Notes: generated from the sequence alone by a model not told the origin. A DNA stretch of 64,000 bases from CAJXQU01 sp965223825 (GCA_965223825.1 OZ245018.1:2046001-2110000), one strand, 5' to 3'; numbered from the stretch's first letter, positions 8,867 to 18,655 are shown. Made by a program: numbers and translations.

Positions 8867-9655
8867 TCAAACAAACGTCATCGAAATCGTACCTAAATCC
8901 TGATAGCGAACAGTGACAGCATCCCCTTTCTCTACCGTGACGGCAGCGGTCATACCACCGGTCATAATAAATGTACCTGCCGGAATATGTTCACCACGTT
9001 CCGCTAACATATTTGCCAACATCGCAACGCTCGCTGCAGGGTGCCCAAGCACTGCTGCACCGGCACCGACTTCAACCACTTGGCCATTTTTTTCCATGAC
9101 AACGCCCAAGGTTTTTAGATCCAAGTCTTTCACATCACGAACATTACCACCCGTGACAAAACGTGAGGACGACGCGTTGTCCGCAATCACACTTTTTAAA
9201 TCAAATTTAAAATCACGATAGCGTGAATCGATCACCTCAACGGCTGGTACAACACTGTCAATCGCGGCAAGTACATCACCAACATGACAACCTGGACCGT
9301 AAAGTGGTTTGCTCGTAATCACGGCAACTTCCGCTTCCACTTTCGGGTGAATTAATTCATCTGTTTTCACTTCGCAACCATCAGATAAGGCAAAATAATC
9401 GGCGAGAAATGCATAGATTGGTGTTTCAACGCCCATCTGTTTCATTTTTGCAAATGATGTCAGCCCCATTTTCAAACCAACAATCCGGTTACCTCGGGCA
9501 ATTTTGCGCTCCCGAATTGCCCATTGAATGTCATAGGCATCTTTCCAATCCATAGCAGGATAATCGTCGGTAATTTTGACGACGTCATGTGCTTGCAATT
9601 CTGCATTTTCAAGCCGTTCTGCAAGTTCGTTGATTGTATTCGTATCTAATGACAT
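8867..9655 (-). CDS. dmpH: 4-oxalocrotonate (2-oxo-3-hexenedioate) decarboxylase
   Basis: 262 residues, matching DmpH (264). It decarboxylates 2-oxo-3-hexenedioate to 2-hydroxypenta-2,4-dienoate in the oxidative branch of the meta pathway. Motifs are VGLKMGLTS near residue 60, HPKVEAEVAV (metal-ligand Glu pair), VEVIDSRY, ADNASSSR and GAGAAVLGHP. It shares the hydratase fold with dmpE but groups with the decarboxylase by the MGVETPIYGFLADY-type stretch. Its ATG overlaps the dmpG stop (TGATG). It is the last gene of the operon. Confidence 0.92.
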   Translation of the reverse strand: MSLDTNTINELAERLENAELQAHDVVKITDDYPAMDWKDAYDIQWAIRERKIARGNRIVGLKMGLTSFAKMKQMGVETPIYAFLADYFALSDGCEVKTDELIHPKVEAEVAVITSKPLYGPGCHVGDVLAAIDSVVPAVEVIDSRYRDFKFDLKSVIADNASSSRFVTGGNVRDVKDLDLKTLGVVMEKNGQVVEVGAGAAVLGHPAASVAMLANMLAERGEHIPAGTFIMTGGMTAAVTVEKGDAVTVRYQDLGTISMTFV

Positions 9656-10710
9656 CAGGCAGATTCTCGCATTTTTGTTCCACGCTCACGCAGAATATCC
9701 AGGGCCACATCTTCGATCATATCTTCCTGACCGCCGACGGTTTTTCGTTTACCAAGCTCGACTAAAATATCTCTCGCCGATACACCGTGTTTCGCTTCGG
9801 CGCGTTTTGCATGCAAGAGAAATGAGGAATACACACCGGCATAGCCCAACATGAGTGAATCGCGATCAACCCGGGTCGGTGTCTCCATCATTGGTACGGC
9901 AATGTCTTCCGCTGCATCCACTAATTTGTCCAGCTCAACACCACAATCTATCCCCATGCGATCACACACGGCGGCGAATACTTCGAGCGGTGTATTACCT
10001 GCCCCCGCACCCAATCCCGCGACTGATCCATCAATACGGCGTGCACCAGCTTCGACCGCTGCGATCGAATTCGCAACGCCCATCGCCAAGTTATGGTGAC
10101 CATGAAATGCGATCTCAACATCCTCTGGCAAACCGTCTCGTAATGTACCTATACGCTCACGCACACCTTCCGGTAATAAATAACCCGCCGAGTCTGTGGC
10201 ATATATACAATTTGCACCGTAGGAGACCATCAGCTTTGCTTGCTCGAGTAATTTTTTACCGTCCACCATATGCGCCATCATAAGAAAACCAACTGTATCT
10301 AAGCCGAGTTTTCGCGCATGACTAATATGCTGCTCACTCACATCCGCTTCCGTACAATGTGTCGCAACGCGAATGGTATGAATGCCACAATCGTGTGCCA
10401 TTTCTAAATGCTTAACGGTACCGATGCCGGGAATTAATAATGCCGAAATTTTCGCGTGTTTCATTTCTGGAACCACCGCACGCAAATATTCCTCGTCGGT
10501 ATTTTTCGGAAAACCATAATTCACCGACGCACCGCCTAAGCCATCACCATGGGTGACTTCGATCAGATCCATTTTTGCGTCGTCCATCGCTTTCGCTAAG
10601 GTCACCATCTGATCAACACTGAACTGATGTGCAACGGTATGCATGCCATCGCGTAACGCGTTGTCATGCAACTTAATTTTGATACCTCGTAAATCTTTTG
10701 TTGTACTCAT
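9655..10710 (-). CDS. dmpG: 4-hydroxy-2-oxovalerate aldolase
   Basis: 351 residues from the ATG at 10710; the frame stays open 27 codons further, but that stretch overlaps the dmpF coding end and is not family-like. It splits 4-hydroxy-2-oxovalerate into pyruvate and acetaldehyde, and in the family channels acetaldehyde to DmpF. Motifs: KLHDNALRDGMH (metal and catalytic residues), VTHGDGLGGASVNYG, FHGHHNLAMG with metal-binding histidines, and GLGAGAGNTPLE. It lies between dmpF and dmpH, the conserved order, in the same operon. Confidence 0.95.
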   Translation of the reverse strand: MSTTKDLRGIKIKLHDNALRDGMHTVAHQFSVDQMVTLAKAMDDAKMDLIEVTHGDGLGGASVNYGFPKNTDEEYLRAVVPEMKHAKISALLIPGIGTVKHLEMAHDCGIHTIRVATHCTEADVSEQHISHARKLGLDTVGFLMMAHMVDGKKLLEQAKLMVSYGANCIYATDSAGYLLPEGVRERIGTLRDGLPEDVEIAFHGHHNLAMGVANSIAAVEAGARRIDGSVAGLGAGAGNTPLEVFAAVCDRMGIDCGVELDKLVDAAEDIAVPMMETPTRVDRDSLMLGYAGVYSSFLLHAKRAEAKHGVSARDILVELGKRKTVGGQEDMIEDVALDILRERGTKMRESA

Positions 10711-10720
10711 GCTTAAGCCC

Positions 10721-11626
10721 TCAATGATTCGCCGCTTTTTCCGCTTGATCTGCAAGCATCTGCTCTGCGAACATTTCCGCCGTCCGCGCACCGGCTGCCG
10801 TCATAATGTCGAGATTGCCAGCATGTTTGGATAAGTAATCACCACGGCCTTCAACCTCAAGAAAAATACTGACGCGATTACCATCAAAAACGGGACCATT
10901 TTTAATGCGATATCCCGGTACATACTTTTGAACTTCTTTTTCCATTTCCAACACGGATTTAGTGATCGCGGCCTCGTTTGGTTTATCTTTCGTCAAACAA
11001 TGTACTGTGTCTCGCATCATGATCGGTGGTTCAGCAGGATTTAAAATGATGATCGCTTTACCCTCATCCGCCACACCAATTTTTGCAACCGCATTTGATG
11101 TGGTTTGAGTAAACTCATCAATATTTTTTCGCGTTCCAGGACCCGCTGATGCGGATGCTGCTGTGGCAATAATTTCAGCGTATTTTAAATCTTGAATTCG
11201 ACTAACTGCGCGAACCATAGGAATTGTTGCTTGCCCGCCGCAAGTGACCATATTGACATTCATTTCCCCTTTACCAATATGTTCAGCCATATTCACTGGT
11301 GGTACGCAAAAGGGACCAATCGCTGCTGGGGTCAGGTCTATCATTACCACGCCATGCTCTTGTACTTTGCGACTATTTTCCGCATGGACATAAGCAGATG
11401 TCGCATCAAATGCAATGCGTACATTGTCTCCTGCCATATTTGCGATCAAACCATCTACACCTTCGTGAGTACATTTCATGCCTTCTTTCGCAGCACGCGC
11501 CAAGCCGTCAGATTTTGGATCTATTCCAACCATCCAAACCGGCTCGAGCACCTCGCTACGTTTTAGCTTGTACATAAGATCGGTGCCGATATTGCCCGAT
11601 CCAATAATTGCACATGCGATTTTCAT
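10721..11626 (-). CDS. dmpF: Acetaldehyde dehydrogenase (acylating)
   Basis: 301 residues. It converts acetaldehyde, CoA and NAD+ to acetyl-CoA, in complex with DmpG. The Rossmann motif is GSGNIGTD at residue 9, and the catalytic cysteine is Cys129 in NMVTCGGQATIP. DLTPAAIGP and ASAGPGTRKNIDEFT are also family-like. The ATG has an AAGAGGATAG ribosome site. It lies 78 bp downstream of dmpE and 10 bp upstream of dmpG. Confidence 0.96.
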   Translation of the reverse strand: MKIACAIIGSGNIGTDLMYKLKRSEVLEPVWMVGIDPKSDGLARAAKEGMKCTHEGVDGLIANMAGDNVRIAFDATSAYVHAENSRKVQEHGVVMIDLTPAAIGPFCVPPVNMAEHIGKGEMNVNMVTCGGQATIPMVRAVSRIQDLKYAEIIATAASASAGPGTRKNIDEFTQTTSNAVAKIGVADEGKAIIILNPAEPPIMMRDTVHCLTKDKPNEAAITKSVLEMEKEVQKYVPGYRIKNGPVFDGNRVSIFLEVEGRGDYLSKHAGNLDIMTAAGARTAEMFAEQMLADQAEKAANH

Positions 11627-11704
11627 TTTTCTATCCTCTTACCAACCTGGTCATTAATTTAGTCGTTTGGTTGGTCATTTTTTTAATTTGATCATTATTT
11701 TTAT

Positions 11705-12496
11705 TTATTCAAAACACAGCGAAGCGTTTCCCATCCCACCAACATGCACGGTCATATGATCACCCGGTTTAATCGGAATGAGTGGGACAAGTGATCCAGA
11801 TAAAATCACGTCACCAGCTTGCAGTGGAATCTCAAACTTGCCGAGTGTATTGGCTAACCATGCAACGCAAGTTAACGGTGAACCTAACGCCGCTGCTCCA
11901 GCACCGGTTGCAACGATCTCCCCATTTTTTTCTAACACCATACCGACCGTGGTTAAATCTAATTTCCGTGGGCTGATCGCTTGATGTCCGAGTGCAAAGT
12001 ATCCGCACGAAGCATTGTCCGCGATGGTGTCTTGAATTTTGATTTTCCAGTCTCGGACACGTGAATCGACAATTTCAAAACATGGCACAACAAAGTCCGT
12101 TGCGCGCAAGACGTCCGCAGCCGTCACACCGGGACCGGTTAAATCTTTTTTTAATACAAATGCGATTTCACCTTCCGCACGTGGTTGAATCATCTTTTCA
12201 CTGATCGGAATCGTTTGACCCGTTTCATAAACCATCTGATCGGTTAAATAACCAAAGTCCGGTTGATGCACACCCAGCATGTTTTGGACGGCTTTACTGG
12301 TCACACCGATTTTTTTACCGATGACTTTTTCGCCGGACTCTAATCGGTTATCAAGCAAGCGGGTGGAAATCGCATAAGCATCTTCAATGCTCATTTCAGG
12401 TTCACGATCAGTAATCGGTTCGATCACCTCACATGAACGTAATGCGGCAAAAAGATCATCACCGTATTGTTTAATTTTTTTCTTTTCCATGCTCAT
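11705..12496 (-). CDS. dmpE: 2-oxopent-4-enoate (2-hydroxypenta-2,4-dienoate) hydratase
   Basis: 263 residues from the ATG at 12496, which overlaps the dmpC stop as ATGA. It hydrates the dienoate to 4-hydroxy-2-oxovalerate. Diagnostic stretches are VIGKKIGVTS, LGVHQPDFGYLTDQM, RAEGEIAFVL (metal-ligand acids), FEIVDSRV and GAGAAALGSPL. It is homologous to dmpH but the LGVxQPDFG pattern is typical of hydratases. Confidence 0.94.
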   Translation of the reverse strand: MSMEKKKIKQYGDDLFAALRSCEVIEPITDREPEMSIEDAYAISTRLLDNRLESGEKVIGKKIGVTSKAVQNMLGVHQPDFGYLTDQMVYETGQTIPISEKMIQPRAEGEIAFVLKKDLTGPGVTAADVLRATDFVVPCFEIVDSRVRDWKIKIQDTIADNASCGYFALGHQAISPRKLDLTTVGMVLEKNGEIVATGAGAAALGSPLTCVAWLANTLGKFEIPLQAGDVILSGSLVPLIPIKPGDHMTVHVGGMGNASLCFE

Positions 12497-13953
12497 AGTT
12501 TCACGCAAATATTTTTAAGCTCGGTATAAAACTCGAGTGAATGAACACCGCCTTCACGACCAATACCGGAACGTTTCATGCCACCAAATGGAGTACGTAA
12601 ATCACGTAAGAACCAACTATTTACCCACACAATGCCGGCTTCAATTTTACTCGCGACACGATGCGCTCTTGATGAGTTTTCTGTCCAGATCGCAGCACAT
12701 AATCCGTACTCTGTATCATTCGCCAGTGCGATCACTTCCTCTTCAGAATCAAATGGGCGGATATGGCAGCAAGGGCCAAAGATTTCTTCTTGAACCACCG
12801 CAGCATCGTCCGGTAAATCTGTCCAGATTGTTGGTTCGATCCACGCGCCATTTTGCATTTCACCTGGCATGTCGGGTATACCACCACCGATTACGACGGT
12901 TGCGCCCTCTTCCACAGCTTTTTTGTAATACGAAACGACTTTATCGCGATGCCCTTTACTAATCAGTGGGCCAAGGTTTGTTTCCGCATCTTTCGGATCA
13001 CCGAGTTTAAGTTTTGTTACCTCGTCTTTTAATCGACGAACAAATTCTTCATAAATTGGACGTTCAACGTAAACTCGCTCTGTGCCAAGGCAGACTTGTC
13101 CGCAGTTAACAAATGTTGATCGCATCGTGCCTTCAATCGCTTTATCCATGTCGCAATCAGCGAAAATAATGCCTGGGTTTTTCCCCCCCATTTCCATGGA
13201 GACAGGTCGTGACCCTGTCGCTGCCGCACGCATGATAATTTCTCCGGTGACTGTTTCACCGGTAAACGTGATCGCATCGACATCTCGATGTTCTGTCAGG
13301 AATGCACCAGCAGAATCACCACCAAAACCATTCACGACGTTATAGACACCTTTCGGTACGCCTGCCTCATTCATAACTTCACCTAACAAGGTCGTTGTGA
13401 GTGGTGTTTCTTCCGAGGGTTTGACAATGACGGTATTACCACACGCGAGTGCTGGCCCGACTTTCCACGTCATCAACAACAGTGGCAAGTTCCACGGTGA
13501 GATCACGGCTATAACACCTTGAGGGACGCGGGTCGCATAATTGATCGCGCCGGTGCCATCTGGTGTCGCCATTTCAAACGCTTCTGTGGGTACATTTTTT
13601 ATCGTGTCAGCAAACACTTTAAAATTTGCTGCGCCCCGTGGGATATCGATGTGACGGGCGAGTGAATAAGGTTTACCAGTATCAAGGCACTCGGCTTCGA
13701 GAAAATCGTCAAAACGCGCATCAATTCCGTCCGCAATTTTGTACAAAATCGCTACGCGATCTTGCAAAGTCATTTCTCCCCAAGGGCCATTTAAGGCTGC
13801 TTTTGCTGCTGCGACGGCAGCATCGACCTCGGCGCGCCCACCTTCATGCACGCGCGCAATGACACTACCGTCTACAGGTGAAATATCATCAAACATTTTT
13901 CCATTTGACGAACCGACGAATTCCCCACCAATAAAATGTTTTATTTCTTTCAT
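12493..13953 (-). CDS. dmpC: 2-hydroxymuconic semialdehyde dehydrogenase
   Basis: 486-residue aldehyde dehydrogenase, DmpC/XylG type, NAD+-linked. It oxidises hydroxymuconic semialdehyde to 4-oxalocrotonate, the first step of the oxidative branch. The proton-relay Asn is in SPWNLPLLL, the general base is Glu254 in MEMGGKNPG, and the nucleophile is Cys288 in NCGQVCLG. The PFGGMKRSGIGREGG C-terminal motif is present. It overlaps dmpE by 4 nt. With dmpD also present both branches of the pathway can operate, although no tautomerase gene is visible here. Confidence 0.95.
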   Translation of the reverse strand: MKEIKHFIGGEFVGSSNGKMFDDISPVDGSVIARVHEGGRAEVDAAVAAAKAALNGPWGEMTLQDRVAILYKIADGIDARFDDFLEAECLDTGKPYSLARHIDIPRGAANFKVFADTIKNVPTEAFEMATPDGTGAINYATRVPQGVIAVISPWNLPLLLMTWKVGPALACGNTVIVKPSEETPLTTTLLGEVMNEAGVPKGVYNVVNGFGGDSAGAFLTEHRDVDAITFTGETVTGEIIMRAAATGSRPVSMEMGGKNPGIIFADCDMDKAIEGTMRSTFVNCGQVCLGTERVYVERPIYEEFVRRLKDEVTKLKLGDPKDAETNLGPLISKGHRDKVVSYYKKAVEEGATVVIGGGIPDMPGEMQNGAWIEPTIWTDLPDDAAVVQEEIFGPCCHIRPFDSEEEVIALANDTEYGLCAAIWTENSSRAHRVASKIEAGIVWVNSWFLRDLRTPFGGMKRSGIGREGGVHSLEFYTELKNICVKL

Positions 13954-13981
13954 AGGATGTTTATTCTCTATTTATTGTTTT

Positions 13982-14401
13982 TTATGTAATTGCGTCTAAA
14001 CCGGCTTGAGCGCATAACTCGTCTTGCTCTTCCGATGCACCTGAAACACCTATGGCGCCAACACAATCATCTCCTAACCTGATCGGAACACCTCCACCGA
14101 AGGCGACAAACCGATCACGCTGCACAATGCCTTCACGTAGTAACGATCCTTGTGGTAACACCTCACGCCACTGACTTGTTGGAATGCTAAAACTGGCCGA
14201 GGTATAGGCTTTATCGATCGCGATATTGATGGACATGTACGGTGCATTTTCACTGCGTAAAAACGCCACCAACTGCCCACTGCTATCCACAACAGCAACG
14301 GCTATGTGCACCCCTAATTCAGAGGCCTTCGCGATTGCTGCCTTGACAGAAACCTGTGCTGACTGCCAATGAATCAATTGTTTTTTATGTGTAATAACCA
14401 T
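13982..14401 (-). CDS. GlcG/HbpS-like DUF336 protein, first gene of the lower meta operon
   Basis: 139 residues, the usual length for the GlcG/HbpS (DUF336) family. Typical features are the central VVDSSGQLVAFLR strand and the C-terminal FGGGVPIRL...GAIGVSGAS. Members bind heme or other ligands and occur in many aromatic-degradation operons, with no settled role. Here it is 28 bp upstream of dmpC and first behind the promoter. No strong ribosome site is visible before the ATG. The name of the fold is secure; the function is not. Confidence 0.82.
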   Translation of the reverse strand: MVITHKKQLIHWQSAQVSVKAAIAKASELGVHIAVAVVDSSGQLVAFLRSENAPYMSINIAIDKAYTSASFSIPTSQWREVLPQGSLLREGIVQRDRFVAFGGGVPIRLGDDCVGAIGVSGASEEQDELCAQAGLDAIT

Positions 14402-14480
14402 TTATTTAAAAAGAAATATCAGTTGTTCCGCATTTTCTATAAAATGTGTTTTACCTACTATTAACTACACAACTAAATAA

Positions 14481-14512
14481 TATCGATATTTTATATTTTG
14501 TCGATATTTTAT
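14481..14512. promoter_or_regulatory. Operator copy A: paired TRTCGATATTTT
   Basis: TATCGATATTTT (14481-14492) and TGTCGATATTTT (14499-14510; core TCGATATTTT at 14501) form a direct repeat with an 18-bp period. It lies between the divergent DUF336-dmpC operon and the GntR gene. The same pair recurs upstream of the DUF1302 gene and of dmpB, and partly upstream of the transporter at 36033. A binding site for the adjacent GntR/FCD regulator is inferred. Confidence 0.55.
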
Positions 14513-14587
14513 GCAAGGTATGAATTACTGTATTTCTGTCTATAATTCACACCTAATTACAAAAATAAAAAGGCTTAAATAACGTCA

Positions 14588-15271
14588 ATGACCGAACCTA
14601 AATCTAAAACGCTCTTTGAATCTGTTTTTAACCGAATTCGTGCCGATATTATTGATGGCAAACTTGATCCGGATTCCAAACTTCGCATTGAAGAATTACG
14701 CGAAAAATATGAAACAAGTGCCAGTCCTTTGCGTGAAGCATTAAACCGATTGGCTGGCCAAGGTTTTGTGATCGTGACCGGTCAACGCGGCTTTCGTGTC
14801 TCGCCTGTTTCCATGGCCGACATAGAGGACATCACGCGCATGCGTATCATGCTGGAATGTGAAGCCTTAAAAGAAAGCATCGAAAAAGGCGATGATGAAT
14901 GGGAAGCCAATATTATTGCCTCTTATCATCGGCTCACCAAAGCACATGAAATTAGAGAAGCGAATTTTCAAGAATGGGAGATCCGTAATAACGATTTCCA
15001 CGAAACATTGATCGCCGCCTGCTCTTCTACTTGGCTACTCAATTTCAGACATGTTCTCTACGAACAACATAAACGCTACCGACTCATTTCTATTTTGGAA
15101 CATGATTACAGTCGAGATATTCGTGCAGAACATGAAGCCATTAAAGAAGCGACTATCGAACGCGATGTTGATCGTGCACTTGAAGAAACACGTAAACACA
15201 TTCAACGCACGCTAGATTCAACAAAACTCAAAATCTCACAGCATGATGAAGAGTTAAAGAACCGAGCCTGA
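14588..15271 (+). CDS. GntR-family (FCD) transcriptional regulator
   Basis: 227 residues. The N-terminal winged HTH spans about residues 8-70 (VFNRIRADIIDGKLDPDSKL, then SASPLREALNRLAGQGFV). The C-terminal all-helical FCD ligand domain covers about 85-215, with metal/ligand-type residues in NNDFHETLI and RAEHEAI. It is divergent from the lower meta-cleavage operon and shares operator A with it. Family members usually repress and are released by a pathway acid, so a meta-pathway intermediate is a plausible effector. The ligand and direction of control are inference. Confidence 0.88.
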   Translation: MTEPKSKTLFESVFNRIRADIIDGKLDPDSKLRIEELREKYETSASPLREALNRLAGQGFVIVTGQRGFRVSPVSMADIEDITRMRIMLECEALKESIEKGDDEWEANIIASYHRLTKAHEIREANFQEWEIRNNDFHETLIAACSSTWLLNFRHVLYEQHKRYRLISILEHDYSRDIRAEHEAIKEATIERDVDRALEETRKHIQRTLDSTKLKISQHDEELKNRA

Positions 15272-15296
15272 TCGTGATCACGTTTCGTGATCACGA
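15272..15296. other. 11-bp perfect hairpin between convergent genes
   Basis: TCGTGATCACG and CGTGATCACGA form an 11-bp stem with loop TTT immediately after the GntR stop codon and 34 bp from the stop of the convergent RND gene. Each arm is itself palindromic (CGTGATCACG). There is no T run, so it is terminator-like rather than a classical terminator; a bidirectional RNA 3' end is likely. Confidence 0.45.
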
Positions 15297-15329
15297 CCGA
15301 CTCGTTGATACCTTTCCCAAATCAATAAA

Positions 15330-17690
15330 TTAGTTACTATTCGTTCCAGACTTCGCTTCGAGAATAAAGCTCGGACGAAAAGTTCGGATCCATGCTGGAA
15401 TAATAAACATCGCAGCGATCGCATTAAGAATTAACATCACGATCAACAATAATGCCGCATCTGCTTGAAAGCGCATTGTCGAAATAAAGACCCACATCAC
15501 CACGCCACAAATCAATGTCATGGCAGTAAAGCCGATGGCGATTCCCGTAGTATTCATCGCTTCTTTAATTGCTTCATTCAAATCACCGATGCGAATAAAT
15601 TCCATCCGAATGCGATCCATAATGTAGATTGAATAATCGATACCAACACCGATACCAACAGCAATGATCGGCACAGTGTTTACATTGATACCAATTCCAG
15701 AAATACCCATATAGCCATACGTTAATGTGGTCGCAAATGACATGGCGAGTAACATCAACCAACCCGCATGGAAGGACCAATAAAATAAAGTAACGAAAAC
15801 CAGAATTAATAAGAAAACGAGAGGAATAACAATAATATTCGTTTCATACGCGGCTTCATTAATCGCCGCCGTTACCCCGATCACACCTCCCGCCAGTTTA
15901 AGCGTGAAACCCTCAACCTGAGCGGCAGCAGAATGGGACCATTCTTTAACCATGTGAATCGCTCGACGAATCGTTTCACCTTTATGATCTTTATAATAAA
16001 AAACCATATTGGCATTTTGTTCATCCGTATCAATAAACTCGAGCAACGCACCCGGTACTGGACTGGACATCATATAGGTGAACATTAAACCGCCCGTTTC
16101 GAGATTATCCACGGGGTAACTTAACCACCTTGGATCGTTATTGTGGATTGTTGTACGTACTTGTTTTACCAAGTTTGGTAAACCTTTCGCCCCCCCTAGT
16201 TCCGGATCCATCAACATATAATTTTGAAAATCCGTCAGTGCACGGATCACATCTGGGTTTTTAAGACCGGCTTTTTCCTCAGTATGCGCAATAATGTAGA
16301 GTTCTTCTGAGCCCGGAAATAATTCATTCGTTGCTTTGGAAGAAATGTTGTAATCGTGATCTGGATAGAGCAACGGTGAACCCGGTTCTGACTCACCAAT
16401 CTGTACCCAAGAACTAAAATACACACCAACGCACATCATCACCAACACACCGAATAACGTCGATTTTGCACGATTCCTTGTCGCCGTTAATCCGGAAAGA
16501 TCCGGCAATAGTTTCTGTAAAAAGTTTTGCTTTTGTTCGAAGTTTTTTGGTACAGGTAATAACTCAAGAAGGACGGGAACAAGAATTAATACCGTAAAGA
16601 TCACACTACCTGCCCACAATGATGCGTAAATGGCCAGTTTGTCATTGATCGGCACAGAGCCGAGTGAAATCAACAATAAACCAATCGCATCGGAAATAAC
16701 CCCAAGAGAACCAGGGCGAAACAAATCTTCAAATGTTTTACGAGCAGCTTTTTGTTTATCTTTAACTCGTGCAAGTTCATGGTAAAAACGTTCAACGAGT
16801 TGAATACCATGCGACATTGCTCGTGCAGAAATTAAAAATGGTACAACCATCATTAATGGATCGAGGTTGTAACCGAGTAAGGAAAGAATCCCCAAACCCC
16901 ATAAAGTCGTTAATAAAATACCAATACTCGGGAGTAACACACCATAGAGTTTTCGAAAATATAATGTCAGCAAAGCCAACATGATCAAAACGGTGTATAA
17001 AAAGATTTGTAGTATTTCGTTAACGTAGCTAGAAACCCAACCGACTAGTACGGGCTGACCGGTAGCGTAGATTTCTATGCCTTCAGCCGCCTCAGAATCA
17101 CGAATATCTTTTAATTCATTGAAAACTTGTTTGTAGTTTAATTCGCCCTCATTCAAAGTTCCGCGAATAAGTGCTGCACTAAGGTCCGGCGAAACTAATA
17201 AACCATAAACGCGCGGATTTGCGATCACATCATTTTGAATACCAGTGAGTTCTTCCTCTGAATAGCTGTCTTGTAATGGATCGTAATACGGCGTGGATTC
17301 AACCGTGCCCATTTCATTCAACCAGATTTTCCGTGTTGTTCTATGCGTTAAACTGGTCACCAAATTATGGTTTATGCCTGTTAATTCATCCACTTTTTGC
17401 GTTATGCGATGAATACGGGCCAGTGTCTCTTCATTAAAAATAGTGCCTTCATTCACTTTGAGTGAGACGATAACATTATTTGCACCACCGAATGTGTCAC
17501 GAATAATGTTATGTGTTTTGATGTATGAATGTTCTTGTGGGAGCAGATCTGCATAGTCTGACACCATTCGAACGCCCGGCACTTGTATCGCAAAAATTGC
17601 TGTGATCAATAAAATAATTGACGCGGTAATTTTCGGGTGAGCGAACACGATTTTATCGATTTGTTTTAGTTTTTTTATTAGGTTAATCAT
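15330..17690 (-). CDS. RND/MMPL-family transporter
   Basis: 786 residues with the internal duplication of RND proteins. One membrane helix is near residue 25, a large periplasmic loop follows, then a helix bundle near 225-385, a second helix near 410, a second loop, and a bundle near 625-770. The sequences GIGVGIDYSIYIMDR and ISARAMSHGIQLVERF correspond to the helix-4 motifs of the two halves. It lacks the length of AcrB-type pumps (about 1,030) and is closer to MmpL/HpnN-type lipid exporters. With the YCF48, DUF1329 and DUF1302 genes upstream it forms a set I know from hydrophobic-compound degraders; moving a hydrophobic substrate or envelope lipid is inferred. Confidence 0.82.
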   Translation of the reverse strand: MINLIKKLKQIDKIVFAHPKITASIILLITAIFAIQVPGVRMVSDYADLLPQEHSYIKTHNIIRDTFGGANNVIVSLKVNEGTIFNEETLARIHRITQKVDELTGINHNLVTSLTHRTTRKIWLNEMGTVESTPYYDPLQDSYSEEELTGIQNDVIANPRVYGLLVSPDLSAALIRGTLNEGELNYKQVFNELKDIRDSEAAEGIEIYATGQPVLVGWVSSYVNEILQIFLYTVLIMLALLTLYFRKLYGVLLPSIGILLTTLWGLGILSLLGYNLDPLMMVVPFLISARAMSHGIQLVERFYHELARVKDKQKAARKTFEDLFRPGSLGVISDAIGLLLISLGSVPINDKLAIYASLWAGSVIFTVLILVPVLLELLPVPKNFEQKQNFLQKLLPDLSGLTATRNRAKSTLFGVLVMMCVGVYFSSWVQIGESEPGSPLLYPDHDYNISSKATNELFPGSEELYIIAHTEEKAGLKNPDVIRALTDFQNYMLMDPELGGAKGLPNLVKQVRTTIHNNDPRWLSYPVDNLETGGLMFTYMMSSPVPGALLEFIDTDEQNANMVFYYKDHKGETIRRAIHMVKEWSHSAAAQVEGFTLKLAGGVIGVTAAINEAAYETNIIVIPLVFLLILVFVTLFYWSFHAGWLMLLAMSFATTLTYGYMGISGIGINVNTVPIIAVGIGVGIDYSIYIMDRIRMEFIRIGDLNEAIKEAMNTTGIAIGFTAMTLICGVVMWVFISTMRFQADAALLLIVMLILNAIAAMFIIPAWIRTFRPSFILEAKSGTNSN

Positions 17691-17707
17691 TTTTATATAA
17701 ACCGTGT

Positions 17708-18655
17708 TTAATTTGATTCATTCAAATTGATCAAGCTCAACATACCCGCTCCTCCAACCAAGAATTTTTCTTGATTGACAGCCTCGGTCAGCTTGAAGAA
17801 AAAACGTGACTGAACGGGTAATTCCATTGGCGTCCATTCATCTGCATTGCCAATTTTTTTCTGTATAACTGTTCCATAGTCACCAACAGCGATGATGTAA
17901 TCTCCCATCATCGTCATACCGAATAATGGTGCAGTAGTATTCGTTGTTTCTTTATTCCAGCTTTGTCCGCCATCGTGTGTTTCATAGATAATGCCGCTTA
18001 ATCCCGCAATCCAACCGACTGAACTATCTCGAAACGTACTGGTTAGGGGGGAGAAATCATTTGGTACAGGATCAGCAAAATTCCACGTTTGGCCACGATC
18101 ATTTGTGATCAGCACCGTACCGAATTCACCGGTAATAAATCCATTATCCTGATCAACAAATTCCACGGTGCTCAAAATGACATCTTCACCCAATGAACTG
18201 TCTTTCCAACTTTTTCCAACATCATCACTTGATAAGATGGTGCTGAAACTACCGACTACCCATAGTGTGTTGTGTTGATCACAATCAATTGCTTGCGGAA
18301 CTTCTGGTGTCCCTAAAGGATGATTTACCCATTCAGATAAATTCTCTTTCGCTGTCCAAACGTCACCTTCCATAGATAAAGCTGCAAACGTGCCATTTGG
18401 ACAAAGCGTAATTTCGATTAAAGAAGGTTTGGCTGATATTTGATGACGCTGCCATTTATCAGTACCTTTTGCAGCATGTAAAATAATGCCTTCTGATCCA
18501 ACAGCAACCGTTGTCGTATCAGAATCGATCGCGGACATGAAAATATCCGTTCGACGAACTGATTGTTTTTCAGTGACGTCAAGCCCATCCAATGTGAGTG
18601 GCGCTTCGCATCCCATCAGTATTAACGGTGCGAATAAAATAAATAAATTACGCAT
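17708..18655 (-). CDS. YCF48/BNR-repeat lipoprotein
   Basis: 315 residues. A lipoprotein signal with lipobox LMGC places the mature Cys near residue 16, so it is probably anchored at the periplasmic face of a membrane. The rest is a predicted beta-propeller with repeated VGxxGTVL/GxSW units, such as SSDDVGKSWKDSS, TNDRGQTWNFAD and THDGGQSWNKET. This resembles photosystem II assembly factor YCF48, but the organism need not be photosynthetic. It is 17 bp upstream of the RND gene, suggesting a partner role. The biochemical function is unknown. Confidence 0.8.
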   Translation of the reverse strand: MRNLFILFAPLILMGCEAPLTLDGLDVTEKQSVRRTDIFMSAIDSDTTTVAVGSEGIILHAAKGTDKWQRHQISAKPSLIEITLCPNGTFAALSMEGDVWTAKENLSEWVNHPLGTPEVPQAIDCDQHNTLWVVGSFSTILSSDDVGKSWKDSSLGEDVILSTVEFVDQDNGFITGEFGTVLITNDRGQTWNFADPVPNDFSPLTSTFRDSSVGWIAGLSGIIYETHDGGQSWNKETTNTTAPLFGMTMMGDYIIAVGDYGTVIQKKIGNADEWTPMELPVQSRFFFKLTEAVNQEKFLVGGAGMLSLINLNESN

